Assembly (NCBI RefSeq): GCF_029533155.1
Contig: NZ_JAIZDB010000001.1
Span: 62,001-126,000 of the forward strand
Direction of reading: 5' to 3'
DNA: 64,000 nucleotides
DNA from: Psychrobacillus antarcticus
GTDB lineage: Bacteria; Bacillota; Bacilli; Bacillales_A; Planococcaceae
Shown: piece after piece, positions 49,802 through 58,958 of the stretch
Layout of the letters: every line of letters starts with the position of its first letter
How positions within the stretch are numbered: the first letter of the stretch is position 1
The notes under the pieces: generated by a model
What the model was told of the DNA's origin: nothing
What the model saw: only the letters and a program-made list of their open reading frames with translations
Database searches by the model: none
Position numbers and translations under genes: made by a program

Positions 49802-51727
49802 ATGCACAAAACCATTGGAATTCTTGCACATGTAGATGCTGGCAAAACTACCTTTTCGGAGCAGCTACTTTATCATTCAAATACTATTAGACAAAGAGGA
49901 CGAGTCGACCACCAAGACTCATTTCTCGATAGTCATACGATAGAAAAAAACAGAGGAATTACCATCTTTGCTGATCAAGGAATCTTTTCCTACAATAATT
50001 CAACTTATTATATTATCGATACTCCAGGGCATGTTGACTTTTCTCCAGAAATGGAGCGGGCTATTCAAGTAATGGACTACGCCATCATCATTATCAGTGC
50101 AGTAGACGGGATAGAAGGGCATACAGAAACTGTTTGGCAATTACTACGAAAACACCAAGTTCCAACCTTTTTCTTTATCAATAAAATCGATTATGAAGGA
50201 ACTGATCCAACAAGTATTCTTGCTGAATTACGCACCACCTTATCAGAGGATGTATGCAATATAACCAATACTTTTGACGAAGAACTAATTGAATTTATTG
50301 CGGAGCGTGATGAAGCCCTTCTAGAAACATATATGGATAGCGGATTCGATAAGGACATATGGACACAAGCACTTCAGCGCATGATAAAGGAAAATAAAAT
50401 CTTCCCTAGTGCGAGTGGATCAGCATTGAAGGATATAGGAATAGTAGAATTTCTGGACAAGCTAGATTTATTAACCACCACCTCTTATCAATCAGATGAG
50501 GCATTTGCAGCGCAGGTGTATAAAATTCGGCACGACGAAAGTGGTAACCGTGTGACCTTTTTGAAACTAGTAAATGGAACTTTAAAAGTTCGCGATAGTG
50601 TTACCTACAACGACCAAACGGAAAAAATAACTCAGATCCGCTTGTATAGCGGCAACAAGTTTAAAACCGCAGATAAGGCTTCAGCTGGTGAGCTCGTTGC
50701 TGTGACGGGATTAACGAATGCTTCCATTGGCGATGGAATCGGAGTTATTTCCCGGAAAATAGAGTTCGATATGATTCCTACGTTAAAGTCCAATGTTCTT
50801 TTTGAAGATTCTATCCATGTAAAGGAAGTATTGCGTTATTTTAAACTATTAGATGCAGAAGATCCCTCATTACGTGTATTTTGGGATGAATATTTTCAAG
50901 AAATACATGTCCATGTAATGGGAGTTATCCAGCTAGAAGTTCTTGAACAAATTGTTCTGGAGCGCTTTAGTTTTCACGTGTCTTTTGGTGAGCCTAAAAT
51001 TCTCTATAAAGAAACTATTGACAACTCCGTTCGTGGTTATGGTCATTTTGAACCTTTAAGACATTACGCAGAAGTGCATTTATTAATCGAGCCTGCTGCA
51101 AGAAGTAGCGGGATTACATTTGAAAATAGATGCCATGCGAATGATCTGTCCATTGGCAATCAAAACTTAGTTCGGCATCACCTATTTGAAAGAGATCATC
51201 ACGGTATACTAACAGGTTCCGCCTTAACTGATATGAAAATTACTTTGCTCACAGGTCGCGGACATAATGAACATACGCATGGCGGTGATTTTAGAGAAGC
51301 AACGTACCGTGCACTTCGTCAAGGATTAGAAAAAGCAGATAATGTCCTACTCGAGCCATTTTACGACTTTTCGATTAAAGTACATATGGACTTAATTGGT
51401 CGTGTATTATCCGATATTCAACAAGCAGCAGGTACCTTTGAACCTCCAGAAAACATTGGAGATAAAGTTATCATAAAAGGAAGAGTACCAGTGGCGACAT
51501 TTATGAATTACAGCACGACTTTTGCATCCTTCACACACGGCAAAGGCTCTCTTAGCTTAGTTTTTGGTGGATACAATCGCTGTCATAATACGGAGGAAGT
51601 TATCGAAAAGCTTGCCTATAATAAAGAAGCAGACCCTGAATATTCGTCCACATCTATTTTTTGTGCTAAAGGAAAAGGATATCCCGTCTATTGGGATGAA
51701 GCGGAAGCAGCTATGCACTGTCTATAA
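49802..51727 (+). CDS. TetM/TetO-like translation GTPase (ribosomal protection family)
   Basis: 641 residues with EF-G-like domains. G1 is AHVDAGKTT, G2 RGITI, G3 DTPGHVDF and G4 NKID; the C-terminal half has GEPKILYKET (domain IV start), the domain IV stretch around GHFEPLRHYAEV and domain V. The length matches TetM-group ribosomal protection proteins rather than EF-G (about 690). Bacillales chromosomes often carry such intrinsic, uncharacterised relatives, so resistance should not be assumed. GAGGTG precedes ATG. It is not in a mobile element, and codon use seems like its neighbours'. Confidence 0.85.
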   Translation: MHKTIGILAHVDAGKTTFSEQLLYHSNTIRQRGRVDHQDSFLDSHTIEKNRGITIFADQGIFSYNNSTYYIIDTPGHVDFSPEMERAIQVMDYAIIIISAVDGIEGHTETVWQLLRKHQVPTFFFINKIDYEGTDPTSILAELRTTLSEDVCNITNTFDEELIEFIAERDEALLETYMDSGFDKDIWTQALQRMIKENKIFPSASGSALKDIGIVEFLDKLDLLTTTSYQSDEAFAAQVYKIRHDESGNRVTFLKLVNGTLKVRDSVTYNDQTEKITQIRLYSGNKFKTADKASAGELVAVTGLTNASIGDGIGVISRKIEFDMIPTLKSNVLFEDSIHVKEVLRYFKLLDAEDPSLRVFWDEYFQEIHVHVMGVIQLEVLEQIVLERFSFHVSFGEPKILYKETIDNSVRGYGHFEPLRHYAEVHLLIEPAARSSGITFENRCHANDLSIGNQNLVRHHLFERDHHGILTGSALTDMKITLLTGRGHNEHTHGGDFREATYRALRQGLEKADNVLLEPFYDFSIKVHMDLIGRVLSDIQQAAGTFEPPENIGDKVIIKGRVPVATFMNYSTTFASFTHGKGSLSLVFGGYNRCHNTEEVIEKLAYNKEADPEYSSTSIFCAKGKGYPVYWDEAEAAMHCL

Positions 51728-51840
51728 ACCTACTGGCGGTCATAAGATCGATACTTGCGCTCGAGAGGTACTTACTTGCTCTTTGATTGTATTTACTTGC
51801 GGAACGGGTTATTTTTCCAAACTATTGTACACATGAATAC

Positions 51841-51869
51841 AAAAGCACTCCGCAGCAGCGGAGTGCTTT
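51841..51869. terminator. Bidirectional intrinsic terminator
   Basis: AAAGCACTCCGC and GCGGAGTGCTTT form a 12-bp stem with a 4-nt loop between the converging TetM-like and methyltransferase genes. Confidence 0.88.
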
Positions 51870-51871
51870 AC

Positions 51872-52477
51872 TTATTCCAATCGGAAAACTAAAAACCGTT
51901 CATTATTATTTTCTTCATATAAACCTGGAAGACGAATCTCCTTCCATAATTCAAACACTGTTTGAGCTTCAAGAAAGTGACTATATTCCGAGGTTGGATA
52001 ATAGAGAATGACATCTACAGAACGAGGATAATCTTCAACTGATCGAAGGATATTGTCTATAACCTTTTGAAAAATATGTAGCGAAAACGGATTAAAAAAA
52101 TAAAACCGATTGTCTTCTTTTTCTATGTTATACCCTTCAGCAAATAAATGTTCAAACTGAATCGTAGCTCTTGAGCTTTTGGCACGCTCCATATAACTAG
52201 CTAGGTTCTCCATTGACTCTTGATAAAGTTGGCCATTCATTTCTACCCCAACTGCTGAGGCATGCAAATGGTGATATACGTAAAAAGGAAATCTCCCCTT
52301 GCCACATCCAAAATCCACAAAACAATCGGTTGTTCTCCATTCGTACGCATCAAAAAGAATCTCCAAAGCTGCATATGGCGTTGCTTCATACCGATTATAA
52401 TGAGACGATTGATGCTGCCACTCTCTTATACCTTCCGTCTTAATGCGTAATAATCTGTCATGATCTTGTTCTTTCAC
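51872..52477 (-). CDS. Class I SAM-dependent methyltransferase
   Basis: 201 residues with motif I VDFGCGKGRFPFYV (about 54-67) and an acidic motif II (VGVEMN). FYFFNPFS stands where N/DPPY-type motif IV would be. Substrate unknown; the family resembles small-molecule or RNA methyltransferases. GTG start following AGGGGGTAAC. It begins 15 bases after the CapA gene stop, and the two are probably cotranscribed. Confidence 0.8.
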   Translation of the reverse strand: MKEQDHDRLLRIKTEGIREWQHQSSHYNRYEATPYAALEILFDAYEWRTTDCFVDFGCGKGRFPFYVYHHLHASAVGVEMNGQLYQESMENLASYMERAKSSRATIQFEHLFAEGYNIEKEDNRFYFFNPFSLHIFQKVIDNILRSVEDYPRSVDVILYYPTSEYSHFLEAQTVFELWKEIRLPGLYEENNNERFLVFRLE

Positions 52478-52492
52478 ACGTTACCCCCTAAC

Positions 52493-53605
52493 TCACTCTA
52501 CTCCAAACATATGCTGTTGCACCCACGCATCTGTTTTCCCTATTTCGCTCTCCACGTCTTTTAAAAAGTTAACCGTATAAGGTTCACCTTTCACAACAGC
52601 TGTAGGTAAAAAGCTAGGATTTTCTAGAGTCACTACTTGTTCACCATTAATATTTTTCTTTAATAATTCTATTTTAGCAATCCCGCCAATATTAGTATAC
52701 TCGTCTTTTTGACCGGAGAAAAAATTTCCTAACGAATAAAACACATGCGTTCGACGACCACTTTCTGACAAAATTAGTTCATATGGTTGAATAACATGAG
52801 GGTGATGACCGTATATAATATCGGCACCAGCGTCTGCAATCGAACGAGCAAGTTGTTTCTGCGTATCATTTGCCTCCAGGTTATACTCCGTACCCCAATG
52901 GATGCTGACAACAACAAAGTCTACTTTTGTCTTTAAATCCTTTATTTCCTTTACAATTCGAGTCTCATCTATACGATTAACTAAATAATCCTTCCCTACC
53001 GGAGTTTCATGAGCATTTGTCCCATATGTATACCCTAGAAGTCCAAGCGACCCATTGTCCACTTGGAATATACGATCTACCTGTTTATCCTCAACTGATT
53101 TGTAAGCACCGAAATATGGAATTTCTGCCTTTTCCATCTGTTGAATTGCTTCTAGAAGACCCTTTTCTCCTTGGTCAAGTGTATGATTATTCGCTATCGA
53201 AAGAATGTCTACTCCCAAATCCTTTAAGTCCTTAATAATATGTGGAGGACTAGAAAAGTTCGGATATCCAGACACTTTAATAATCCGACCTGAGGGTATG
53301 GATTCCTGATTGGCTATTAACAAATCGATGGATTCTAACTCTTCCTGGACAGGAGAAAAAGAAGGAATAAAACTCGTATAATTGTAAAGTGGTAGATGTA
53401 GCAATACATCTCCAATCATTGCAATCTCTATCTTTTCTTCCTCATAATTCATATAAAATGTCGAAAATTGTTTCCCGTGGAACTCTTCGTTAAATAGAGT
53501 TGGTTCCTCTTCCTCTACTTGTAGATTAAAATATAGCATAACTGAAATAGCAGCGACTAAGAAAGAAGCAAAAGCTTTGATAAATACCACCTCCATTCCA
53601 ATCAT
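52493..53605 (-). CDS. CapA-family protein, membrane-anchored
   Basis: 370 residues: an N-terminal hydrophobic helix (about 9-27) and a metallophosphatase-like CapA domain with IAMIGDVLLHLPL, ANQESIPSG, SIANNHTLDQGEKGL, VVSIHWGTEYN and YGHHPHVIQPYE. CapA proteins act in export or anchoring of poly-gamma-glutamate, though most homologues outside capsule loci have no proven role. No pgsB/pgsC is nearby. The start is uncertain: the ATG at 53605 has a weak site; a GGAGGTG lies four codons further in. A methyltransferase gene follows. Confidence 0.82.
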   Translation of the reverse strand: MIGMEVVFIKAFASFLVAAISVMLYFNLQVEEEEPTLFNEEFHGKQFSTFYMNYEEEKIEIAMIGDVLLHLPLYNYTSFIPSFSPVQEELESIDLLIANQESIPSGRIIKVSGYPNFSSPPHIIKDLKDLGVDILSIANNHTLDQGEKGLLEAIQQMEKAEIPYFGAYKSVEDKQVDRIFQVDNGSLGLLGYTYGTNAHETPVGKDYLVNRIDETRIVKEIKDLKTKVDFVVVSIHWGTEYNLEANDTQKQLARSIADAGADIIYGHHPHVIQPYELILSESGRRTHVFYSLGNFFSGQKDEYTNIGGIAKIELLKKNINGEQVVTLENPSFLPTAVVKGEPYTVNFLKDVESEIGKTDAWVQQHMFGVE

Positions 53606-53720
53606 TTACTTCCATCACGTTACTTATACAAAAAATCTTTATATATACGTATATGAATTATTGCCTCCCTATATGGCTAATATCCTAAAATCATGGAGTC
53701 AACACGAATAATCACTTAAC

Positions 53721-53770
53721 AAAAAATAGAAAAGAAGTTATGAGTGCGGCTGCTCATACTTTTTTCTATT
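53721..53770 (-). terminator. Intrinsic terminator downstream of the MFS gene
   Basis: On the minus strand AATAGAAAA-AAGT-ATGAG pairs with CTCAT-ACTT-TTTTCTATT, then TTTTG. It lies about 230 bases after the MFS stop. The 53606-54001 gap otherwise holds only the inverted repeat at 53931-53980. Confidence 0.65.
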
Positions 53771-53930
53771 GCAAGTGAAATGAAAATTTTCATTAAAACC
53801 ATTTGAAAAAAATTAGACTGTTCAAATTAATATATTGCTAGTTGTAATTTATTGGATTTATTGAGTTTTATTAGATTTCATTTCTCGTCATCCCAACGAT
53901 CTATTGTTTTCATAATTTTCTTTCATTTAA

Positions 53931-53980
53931 CTGTTATTATATGAAAATACTTAATTGCTTTCATTATAATAAAATAACAG
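53931..53980. repeat. Inverted repeat
   Basis: CTGTTATT (53931-53938) and AATAACAG (53973-53980) enclose ATGAAA and TTTCAT, a weak AT-rich hairpin just after the MFS gene. No T tract. Role unclear. Confidence 0.4.
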
Positions 53981-54001
53981 AGTAAAAAAGAAAAACATTC
54001 G

Positions 54002-55222
54002 CTAAGTCTGTTTTTCTTTTTTGATACTATTTTTATTCAATAAAAACACATACAAAAAAGCACCTGCTCCTAATAAGCGTAATCCTGAGCTAATGTACAT
54101 AGACATATTCATACCGATAACATCCAAAAGCCAGATCCCAATTTGAGGTGCAACGAAAGCGACGAAAGCAAGGAGCACGTTATACGTTGTAATACCGTAC
54201 GTACGATATCTCTCAGGGGATTGCTCCAGCAGTAAGTTAAATAATAGTAGAACTGTACCAGATACGAAAAATCCTGAAGTTGTTTGGATTAGAGTTAAAT
54301 AGTATAGGTTTGTGGATAGGACTGTTAAAAACGGAGTGGTCGACATTCCAATTGCCGTCCATATAAAGACTTGCATATTAGAATACTTATCGGCCCATTT
54401 CTTCCATAATGGAAACGTTAGAAACTGCATAAGCATACTTCCAACAGCGAACATACTAATCCAAAAAATGGTTGCTCCTGCTATTCGGATATTGTAAATA
54501 TTAAACAAGCCCCAAGCCATCTGCCAACCAAAGTTAAATAATAGAGCTGCTGCCAAAAACCAAACATAGCTAGAATGTTTAAAAATGCTCCAGTCCATTG
54601 ACTTCTTTTTTATTTGCTCATCGGATGTTTCAACAACATCTTCTTTTTGCTTTAATAGGTAAAACACTTCTAGTAATCCGAATCCAAACGCTAGTACAAA
54701 CAGAATTTGATACGCAATAATGCTTTCTGTGGCATCTTTCATGAATATCCCAATACATAACGTTGATATAAGTCCAACCAACGTTAATAAGCGATTCCGA
54801 TCACTAAAAAATTGCCCTCTTCTCGATTCATCGATCATTCCACTTATCAATGTTTGCCAACCTACATTAGCGATTGTGTTCGGAACACTGATAAAAGCAA
54901 TAATTCCCAGGAAAGCCCAAGACTGAAACGAATCAGAAGGTAAATAAACAACAAATACAATAAGCAAAAACATTAACCGCGCAAGTAAAGCAGACATCGC
55001 CACAAGCTTCTTTTGTGCGCTGGCACGATTAAGTAAGATTGCTGCTGGTATAGTCATTAACAGTGCTACTAATGGAGGTAAAGAGCTAATTAGCCCTACC
55101 TGATAATTAGTAGCCCCTAATATGGTAATAGCAAAAACGGGGAAAAAGTTATTGGAAAAGTTGAGTGCTATAGTAGATGCCATTCCATGGTAAATACTAA
55201 TCTTTTCATTATACGGTCTCAA
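54002..55222 (-). CDS. MFS transporter
   Basis: 406 residues with 12 predicted helices. The central loop (about 195-212; KQKEDVVETSDEQIKKKS) divides the two halves. NRASAQKKLVAMSALLARL replaces the typical motif A loop, and SGMIDESRRGQFFSDRNRLL follows helix 4, a pattern of a distinct MFS group of Bacillales. Substrate unknown. Divergent from tatC, with about 250 bp between. Confidence 0.83.
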   Translation of the reverse strand: MRPYNEKISIYHGMASTIALNFSNNFFPVFAITILGATNYQVGLISSLPPLVALLMTIPAAILLNRASAQKKLVAMSALLARLMFLLIVFVVYLPSDSFQSWAFLGIIAFISVPNTIANVGWQTLISGMIDESRRGQFFSDRNRLLTLVGLISTLCIGIFMKDATESIIAYQILFVLAFGFGLLEVFYLLKQKEDVVETSDEQIKKKSMDWSIFKHSSYVWFLAAALLFNFGWQMAWGLFNIYNIRIAGATIFWISMFAVGSMLMQFLTFPLWKKWADKYSNMQVFIWTAIGMSTTPFLTVLSTNLYYLTLIQTTSGFFVSGTVLLLFNLLLEQSPERYRTYGITTYNVLLAFVAFVAPQIGIWLLDVIGMNMSMYISSGLRLLGAGAFLYVFLLNKNSIKKEKQT

Positions 55223-55474
55223 GTTCTGTCAGCCCAATCAATTTTTATTAGAGGATATGCTAGAATTATATACTTGCTAAAACAGAAAACAAGTACTTCG
55301 AGACACAAAATTTAGGGACAAAATGAGGCCTATATTATTTACAATTGGCTCGAAAAGAGTATAATGTGTTAGTAATGCAAAGAACGCCATTGTGTATTAT
55401 TTTGATTGCAGACAAGTTTTGCAAAATATATAAATAAGCTTCACTTTATTTGAGAAAATGGGGTGGTATCAAAA

Positions 55475-56230
55475 ATGAATCAAGAACAACAACTGACGCT
55501 TGTTGAACATTTAACGGAGCTTCGAAAAAGACTAATAATTGTTGCATCGACATTTATCCTCTCCCTTGCTTTAGGATTTTGGTTAGCTCCAAAAACGCTG
55601 ATATTTTTAAAACAGCAACCAACAGCTATGAATGTAGAATGGAATGTCTTCGGTTATACTGATGGTTTAATGATCTACGTTAAATGCGCATTAATATTAG
55701 CCATTTTAATCACTCTACCGATTGCATTGCATCAGGTATGGCTATTCGTCAGACCAGGCTTAAAAGAGAATGAGGTAAAAGGTACAGGCTATTACATCCC
55801 GATATCATTTCTTCTTTTTTTGCTCGGTATTAGTTTTAGTTATTACATACTTTTCCCTCTTATGCTGAATTTCATGTCGAATATCAATGAATCGATTGGG
55901 GCTTTGGAAACATACGGGATGAAACAGTACTTTACTTTTATGTTTAACCTAGTTATTCCAGTTGGAGTCGTATTTGAACTTCCTGTAATTATATTATTCC
56001 TAACAAAATTGGGTATAGTAACTCCAGATCGATTAAGAAAAATGAGAAAAGTATCTTATTTTGTACTAGTAGTAGTGGGAGTTTCCATTACTCCACCAGA
56101 CTTTATCTCTGACATTATCATTATCATTCCGTTATTATTGCTATTTGAAATAAGTATTCTTGTTTCCAGCTGGTCTTATAAAAAACAACTTGCAAAACAA
56201 GCGCTTGAGGAAAAAATCTTAGAGCAATAG
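55475..56230 (+). CDS. tatC: Sec-independent translocase subunit TatC
   Basis: 252 residues with six membrane helices, the N-terminal LVEHLTELRKRL motif that contacts the twin-arginine signal, and the FVRPGLKENEVKG cytoplasmic loop. With TatA it exports folded proteins. ATG at 55475 follows GGGGTGG by eight bases. TatA is encoded 58 bases on, forming a minimal TatAC system. No obvious Tat substrate gene is adjacent, unlike tatAd-phoD or tatAy-efeB in B. subtilis. Confidence 0.92.
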   Translation: MNQEQQLTLVEHLTELRKRLIIVASTFILSLALGFWLAPKTLIFLKQQPTAMNVEWNVFGYTDGLMIYVKCALILAILITLPIALHQVWLFVRPGLKENEVKGTGYYIPISFLLFLLGISFSYYILFPLMLNFMSNINESIGALETYGMKQYFTFMFNLVIPVGVVFELPVIILFLTKLGIVTPDRLRKMRKVSYFVLVVVGVSITPPDFISDIIIIIPLLLLFEISILVSSWSYKKQLAKQALEEKILEQ

Positions 56231-56288
56231 TTTAATGCACCCTTGCCACTGAAAATTTATAGATCATAATTAAAGAGGAGGAACTACC

Positions 56289-56492
56289 ATGCCAAACATT
56301 GGAGTACCAGGATTAATCATTATTTTAATAATCGCCTTAATCGTCTTCGGACCATCAAAATTACCACAATTAGGTAAAGCTGTCGGTCAAACTTTAAAAG
56401 AATTTAAAAATTCCACTAAAGATATCGTAGATGATGTTACGCAAGAGTTTAAATTAGACGACAAAGATACAGACACTAAAAAGAAAGCTTAA
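56289..56492 (+). CDS. tatA: Sec-independent translocase subunit TatA
   Basis: 67 residues: one N-terminal membrane helix (about 5-21), the [17 protein letters not shown] hinge and amphipathic helix with the FGP motif, and a charged tail ending KDTDTKKKA. It forms the oligomeric pore with TatC. RBS GAGGAGGAACTACC before ATG. A terminator follows. Confidence 0.93.
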   Translation: MPNIGVPGLIIILIIALIVFGPSKLPQLGKAVGQTLKEFKNSTKDIVDDVTQEFKLDDKDTDTKKKA

Positions 56493-56514
56493 CTGGTAAA
56501 GTGAAGGCACCCAT

Positions 56515-56549
56515 AAAAAACCAACTATTCTCGAATAGTTGGTTTTTTT
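56515..56549. terminator. Bidirectional intrinsic terminator
   Basis: AAAAAACCAACTATTC and GAATAGTTGGTTTTTT form a 16-bp stem with a tiny loop between tatA and the converging EAL gene. Confidence 0.9.
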
Positions 56550-56555
56550 GATTCA

Positions 56556-57551
56556 TTAAAGTGTAGTCGAAATAGGATTTGCTGCTGGTTTTCCAAAATA
56601 ATACCCTTGAAATAACTTATAGCCAATTTCTTTCAACCACTCAAAGTCTTCTCTCTCCTCTATTCCTTCAGCTAAAGGAATAGATCCAATTTCTACTGCC
56701 ATTTCTAAAAATTTTCGTGCAACTGCTTGTTTCTTAATATCATTTGATACGCCCTGAACGTACTGCATATCTAGCTTCATATAGTTTGGTTTTATATCCG
56801 CTAGCATTTCCAACGTACTATAACCTTCACCTACATCATCAAGAGCGTACTCAAACCCTTTTTCTTTATAAAACGTCAGGATTCTTTTTAAATGCTCGAT
56901 GTCTTCTACTTGTTCTGTTTCTACCACTTCAAATACTAATTGTGTTGGATTTATACCTAGTTCTTCTGCTAGGGCAGTGGTAGACTTTAAACAAAATTCA
57001 GGTGAATAGATAGATGTAGGTATGAAGTTGATGAACACTTTCTTTTCTTTTATGACAGCAGCATGTTTTACCGCTGTCATCCGACATGCTCTATCCAATG
57101 CGTATAGTCTTCCCCTTGCCCTGGCAGCGGAAAATATTTCATTTGGATAAATCATCGAACCATCTTCCTTTGGAAATCTAGCTAATAGTTCATAAGCAAA
57201 GACTTGTTCCTCCACGTTTACAATTGGTTGGTAATGACAAATCATTAATTGTTTTTGAATGACTTCATCAATCCATTGTACATCTAAAACTTCCCTTATT
57301 TTTGTGATAGGCTGCCATGTTTGTTTCGAAATTCTGAATAAGACTTGGGAAGTATCCATATGATCTTGGCAGAAGTCTATAAAATCCCTCACATCATTCT
57401 CTTTAATAACAAATGTTGTCTCTTTTGCTTCTACTAATATGTTGCGACGTTTTAAATGCTCCAATATATCCTCTAGCATTGGAATATTGGAATTTCCTTC
57501 TACTTTGACTTCAAATTTCAATTCATTGACTCGGCAATTATTACACTCCAA
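56556..57551 (-). CDS. EAL-domain cyclic-di-GMP phosphodiesterase
   Basis: 331 residues: an N-terminal domain (about 1-95) with CNNC at the start, then an EAL domain (about 100-331). Visible catalytic residues: YELLAR (EAL position), FINFIP (Asn), FEVVETE (Glu), ALDDVGEGYS (Asp pair), KLDMQYV (Lys), AEGIEE (Glu) and FQGYYFGKP (Gln). Full conservation suggests active hydrolysis of c-di-GMP. No membrane helix or HDOD domain, so it is different from PdeH. Monocistronic. Confidence 0.88.
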   Translation of the reverse strand: MECNNCRVNELKFEVKVEGNSNIPMLEDILEHLKRRNILVEAKETTFVIKENDVRDFIDFCQDHMDTSQVLFRISKQTWQPITKIREVLDVQWIDEVIQKQLMICHYQPIVNVEEQVFAYELLARFPKEDGSMIYPNEIFSAARARGRLYALDRACRMTAVKHAAVIKEKKVFINFIPTSIYSPEFCLKSTTALAEELGINPTQLVFEVVETEQVEDIEHLKRILTFYKEKGFEYALDDVGEGYSTLEMLADIKPNYMKLDMQYVQGVSNDIKKQAVARKFLEMAVEIGSIPLAEGIEEREDFEWLKEIGYKLFQGYYFGKPAANPISTTL

Positions 57552-57590
57552 ATTCTATCTCTCCTTTTAGCATTTAGTAGCTACAAATCT

Positions 57591-57627
57591 AAAAATCCCC
57601 TGTTCGGCACAATGCTTCACAGGGGAT
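57591..57627 (-). terminator. Intrinsic terminator after the TraB gene
   Basis: On the minus strand ATCCCCTGT pairs with ACAGGGGAT around a loop of about 18 nt; TTTTAGATTT follows. Confidence 0.75.
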
Positions 57628-57634
57628 AAGCTAT

Positions 57635-58801
57635 TTATAGATTTTTGAAAAATACTCGTATGACATCTGCTCCACCTATAAAGGTCCCCAACGATCCAAA
57701 CAAGTTTGTTAATACAACGACAAGTAAAACCCTCGTTACTTTGTTTCTCCAAAATCCTTTAATCGTAAAGACATCTTCTGATAAACTTTCAAAATCTGCT
57801 ATCGTTGGACGTTTAATATACGCCTGGGCAAGTCCAGAAAACCAACCAGATGCCAAAATAGGGTGAAGCGCTGTAACTGGGGCCGTGACAAATGCTGCTA
57901 GAATCGCTAATGGGTGTCCTAATGCAACTGCCGCTCCAACCGCAGCCATCGAACCAGTCCAAAGGATCCAGCTTAGTGCCTGGTCAAAACCTGCAGAGGG
58001 ATTCGTAATGAATGTAATCACGATTAATGCCACAATCAGAATTGGAATAGCCCAACCAATTATTTTAGGAATAACTGATTTAGGTGGTATCTCTGATAAC
58101 TTAGCTAAATCCTGCTCCTTATGAATTTCCTTTGTAATACCAGGTACATGGGCAGCACCTAAAACTGCTACTATTTTTTGCCCTGGCGCTTCCTTAATTT
58201 TTTGAGCTAAATACTGATCACGCTCATCGATTAATGGCGTTTTTAGCTTTGGAAAGGATGCTGTAAACTCTGCTAAAACGGCATTTAAAGTATCCTTGGA
58301 CTTCATATTCTCCATTTCTTCCTCTGTAATAGTATCCTTACTGAAAATACTAAAGAAAACAGAAGCAAGTAATTGTGATTTCCCCTTCAATCCAAGATTA
58401 TGCCATATACGTGAAAAAGTAGTTTGGATATTACGGTCGGCTAAAACTATTTCTGCGCCATTCTCATTCGCACTTGCAATTCCTTGTATCATTTCTTGAC
58501 CAGGCTTAATATCAAACTGTTTAGCCATACGATTTTGGAAAGAAGAAATTGCCAAGTTCATTAATAGTAAGGTAGCTTTCTTATCTTTAATAACCTTAAA
58601 GATATCCGTCTGCTTCCATTTATTATTATCAATAATAGATTGGTACCTTTGCTCATCCAACTCGATACATACAGAATCCGGTTTTTCTCTATCAATAACT
58701 TCCTTCACCTGTTCCGCACTCTGTCTAGATACATGCGCCGTTCCGATGAGAATAATTTCTTTATCATTAACATATAAGCGTGTAATATTTTCCTCGGACA
58801 T
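57635..58801 (-). CDS. TraB/PrgY-type membrane protein
   Basis: 388 residues: an N-terminal TraB domain (about 1-230) with the GTAHVS motif near 20-25 and GAAHVPG near 220, and a C-terminal set of about four membrane helices. In enterococci TraB/PrgY reduces pheromone activity; a broader metalloprotease-like role is proposed because of the GxAH motifs. No pheromone genes are nearby. Monocistronic in appearance, with a terminator after it. Confidence 0.85.
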   Translation of the reverse strand: MSEENITRLYVNDKEIILIGTAHVSRQSAEQVKEVIDREKPDSVCIELDEQRYQSIIDNNKWKQTDIFKVIKDKKATLLLMNLAISSFQNRMAKQFDIKPGQEMIQGIASANENGAEIVLADRNIQTTFSRIWHNLGLKGKSQLLASVFFSIFSKDTITEEEMENMKSKDTLNAVLAEFTASFPKLKTPLIDERDQYLAQKIKEAPGQKIVAVLGAAHVPGITKEIHKEQDLAKLSEIPPKSVIPKIIGWAIPILIVALIVITFITNPSAGFDQALSWILWTGSMAAVGAAVALGHPLAILAAFVTAPVTALHPILASGWFSGLAQAYIKRPTIADFESLSEDVFTIKGFWRNKVTRVLLVVVLTNLFGSLGTFIGGADVIRVFFKNL

Positions 58802-58958
58802 AAAATACTTCCTTCGTCTAATGTATTATCTCTTAGTAGTACCTATAAGAGATTCTCTACCTTTTATAATGAAGTAGATTAACTTAAATTTCAACGATGA
58901 TTTCATTTTATTTATAAGATTTCTGAAAAAACTTTATTTTTTAACGAATTTCCTCTAA

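Noticed and set aside
49802-51727. Horizontally acquired tetracycline resistance gene
   Set aside because: No mobile element, no attenuator leader, and codon use and base composition seem like the neighbours'.
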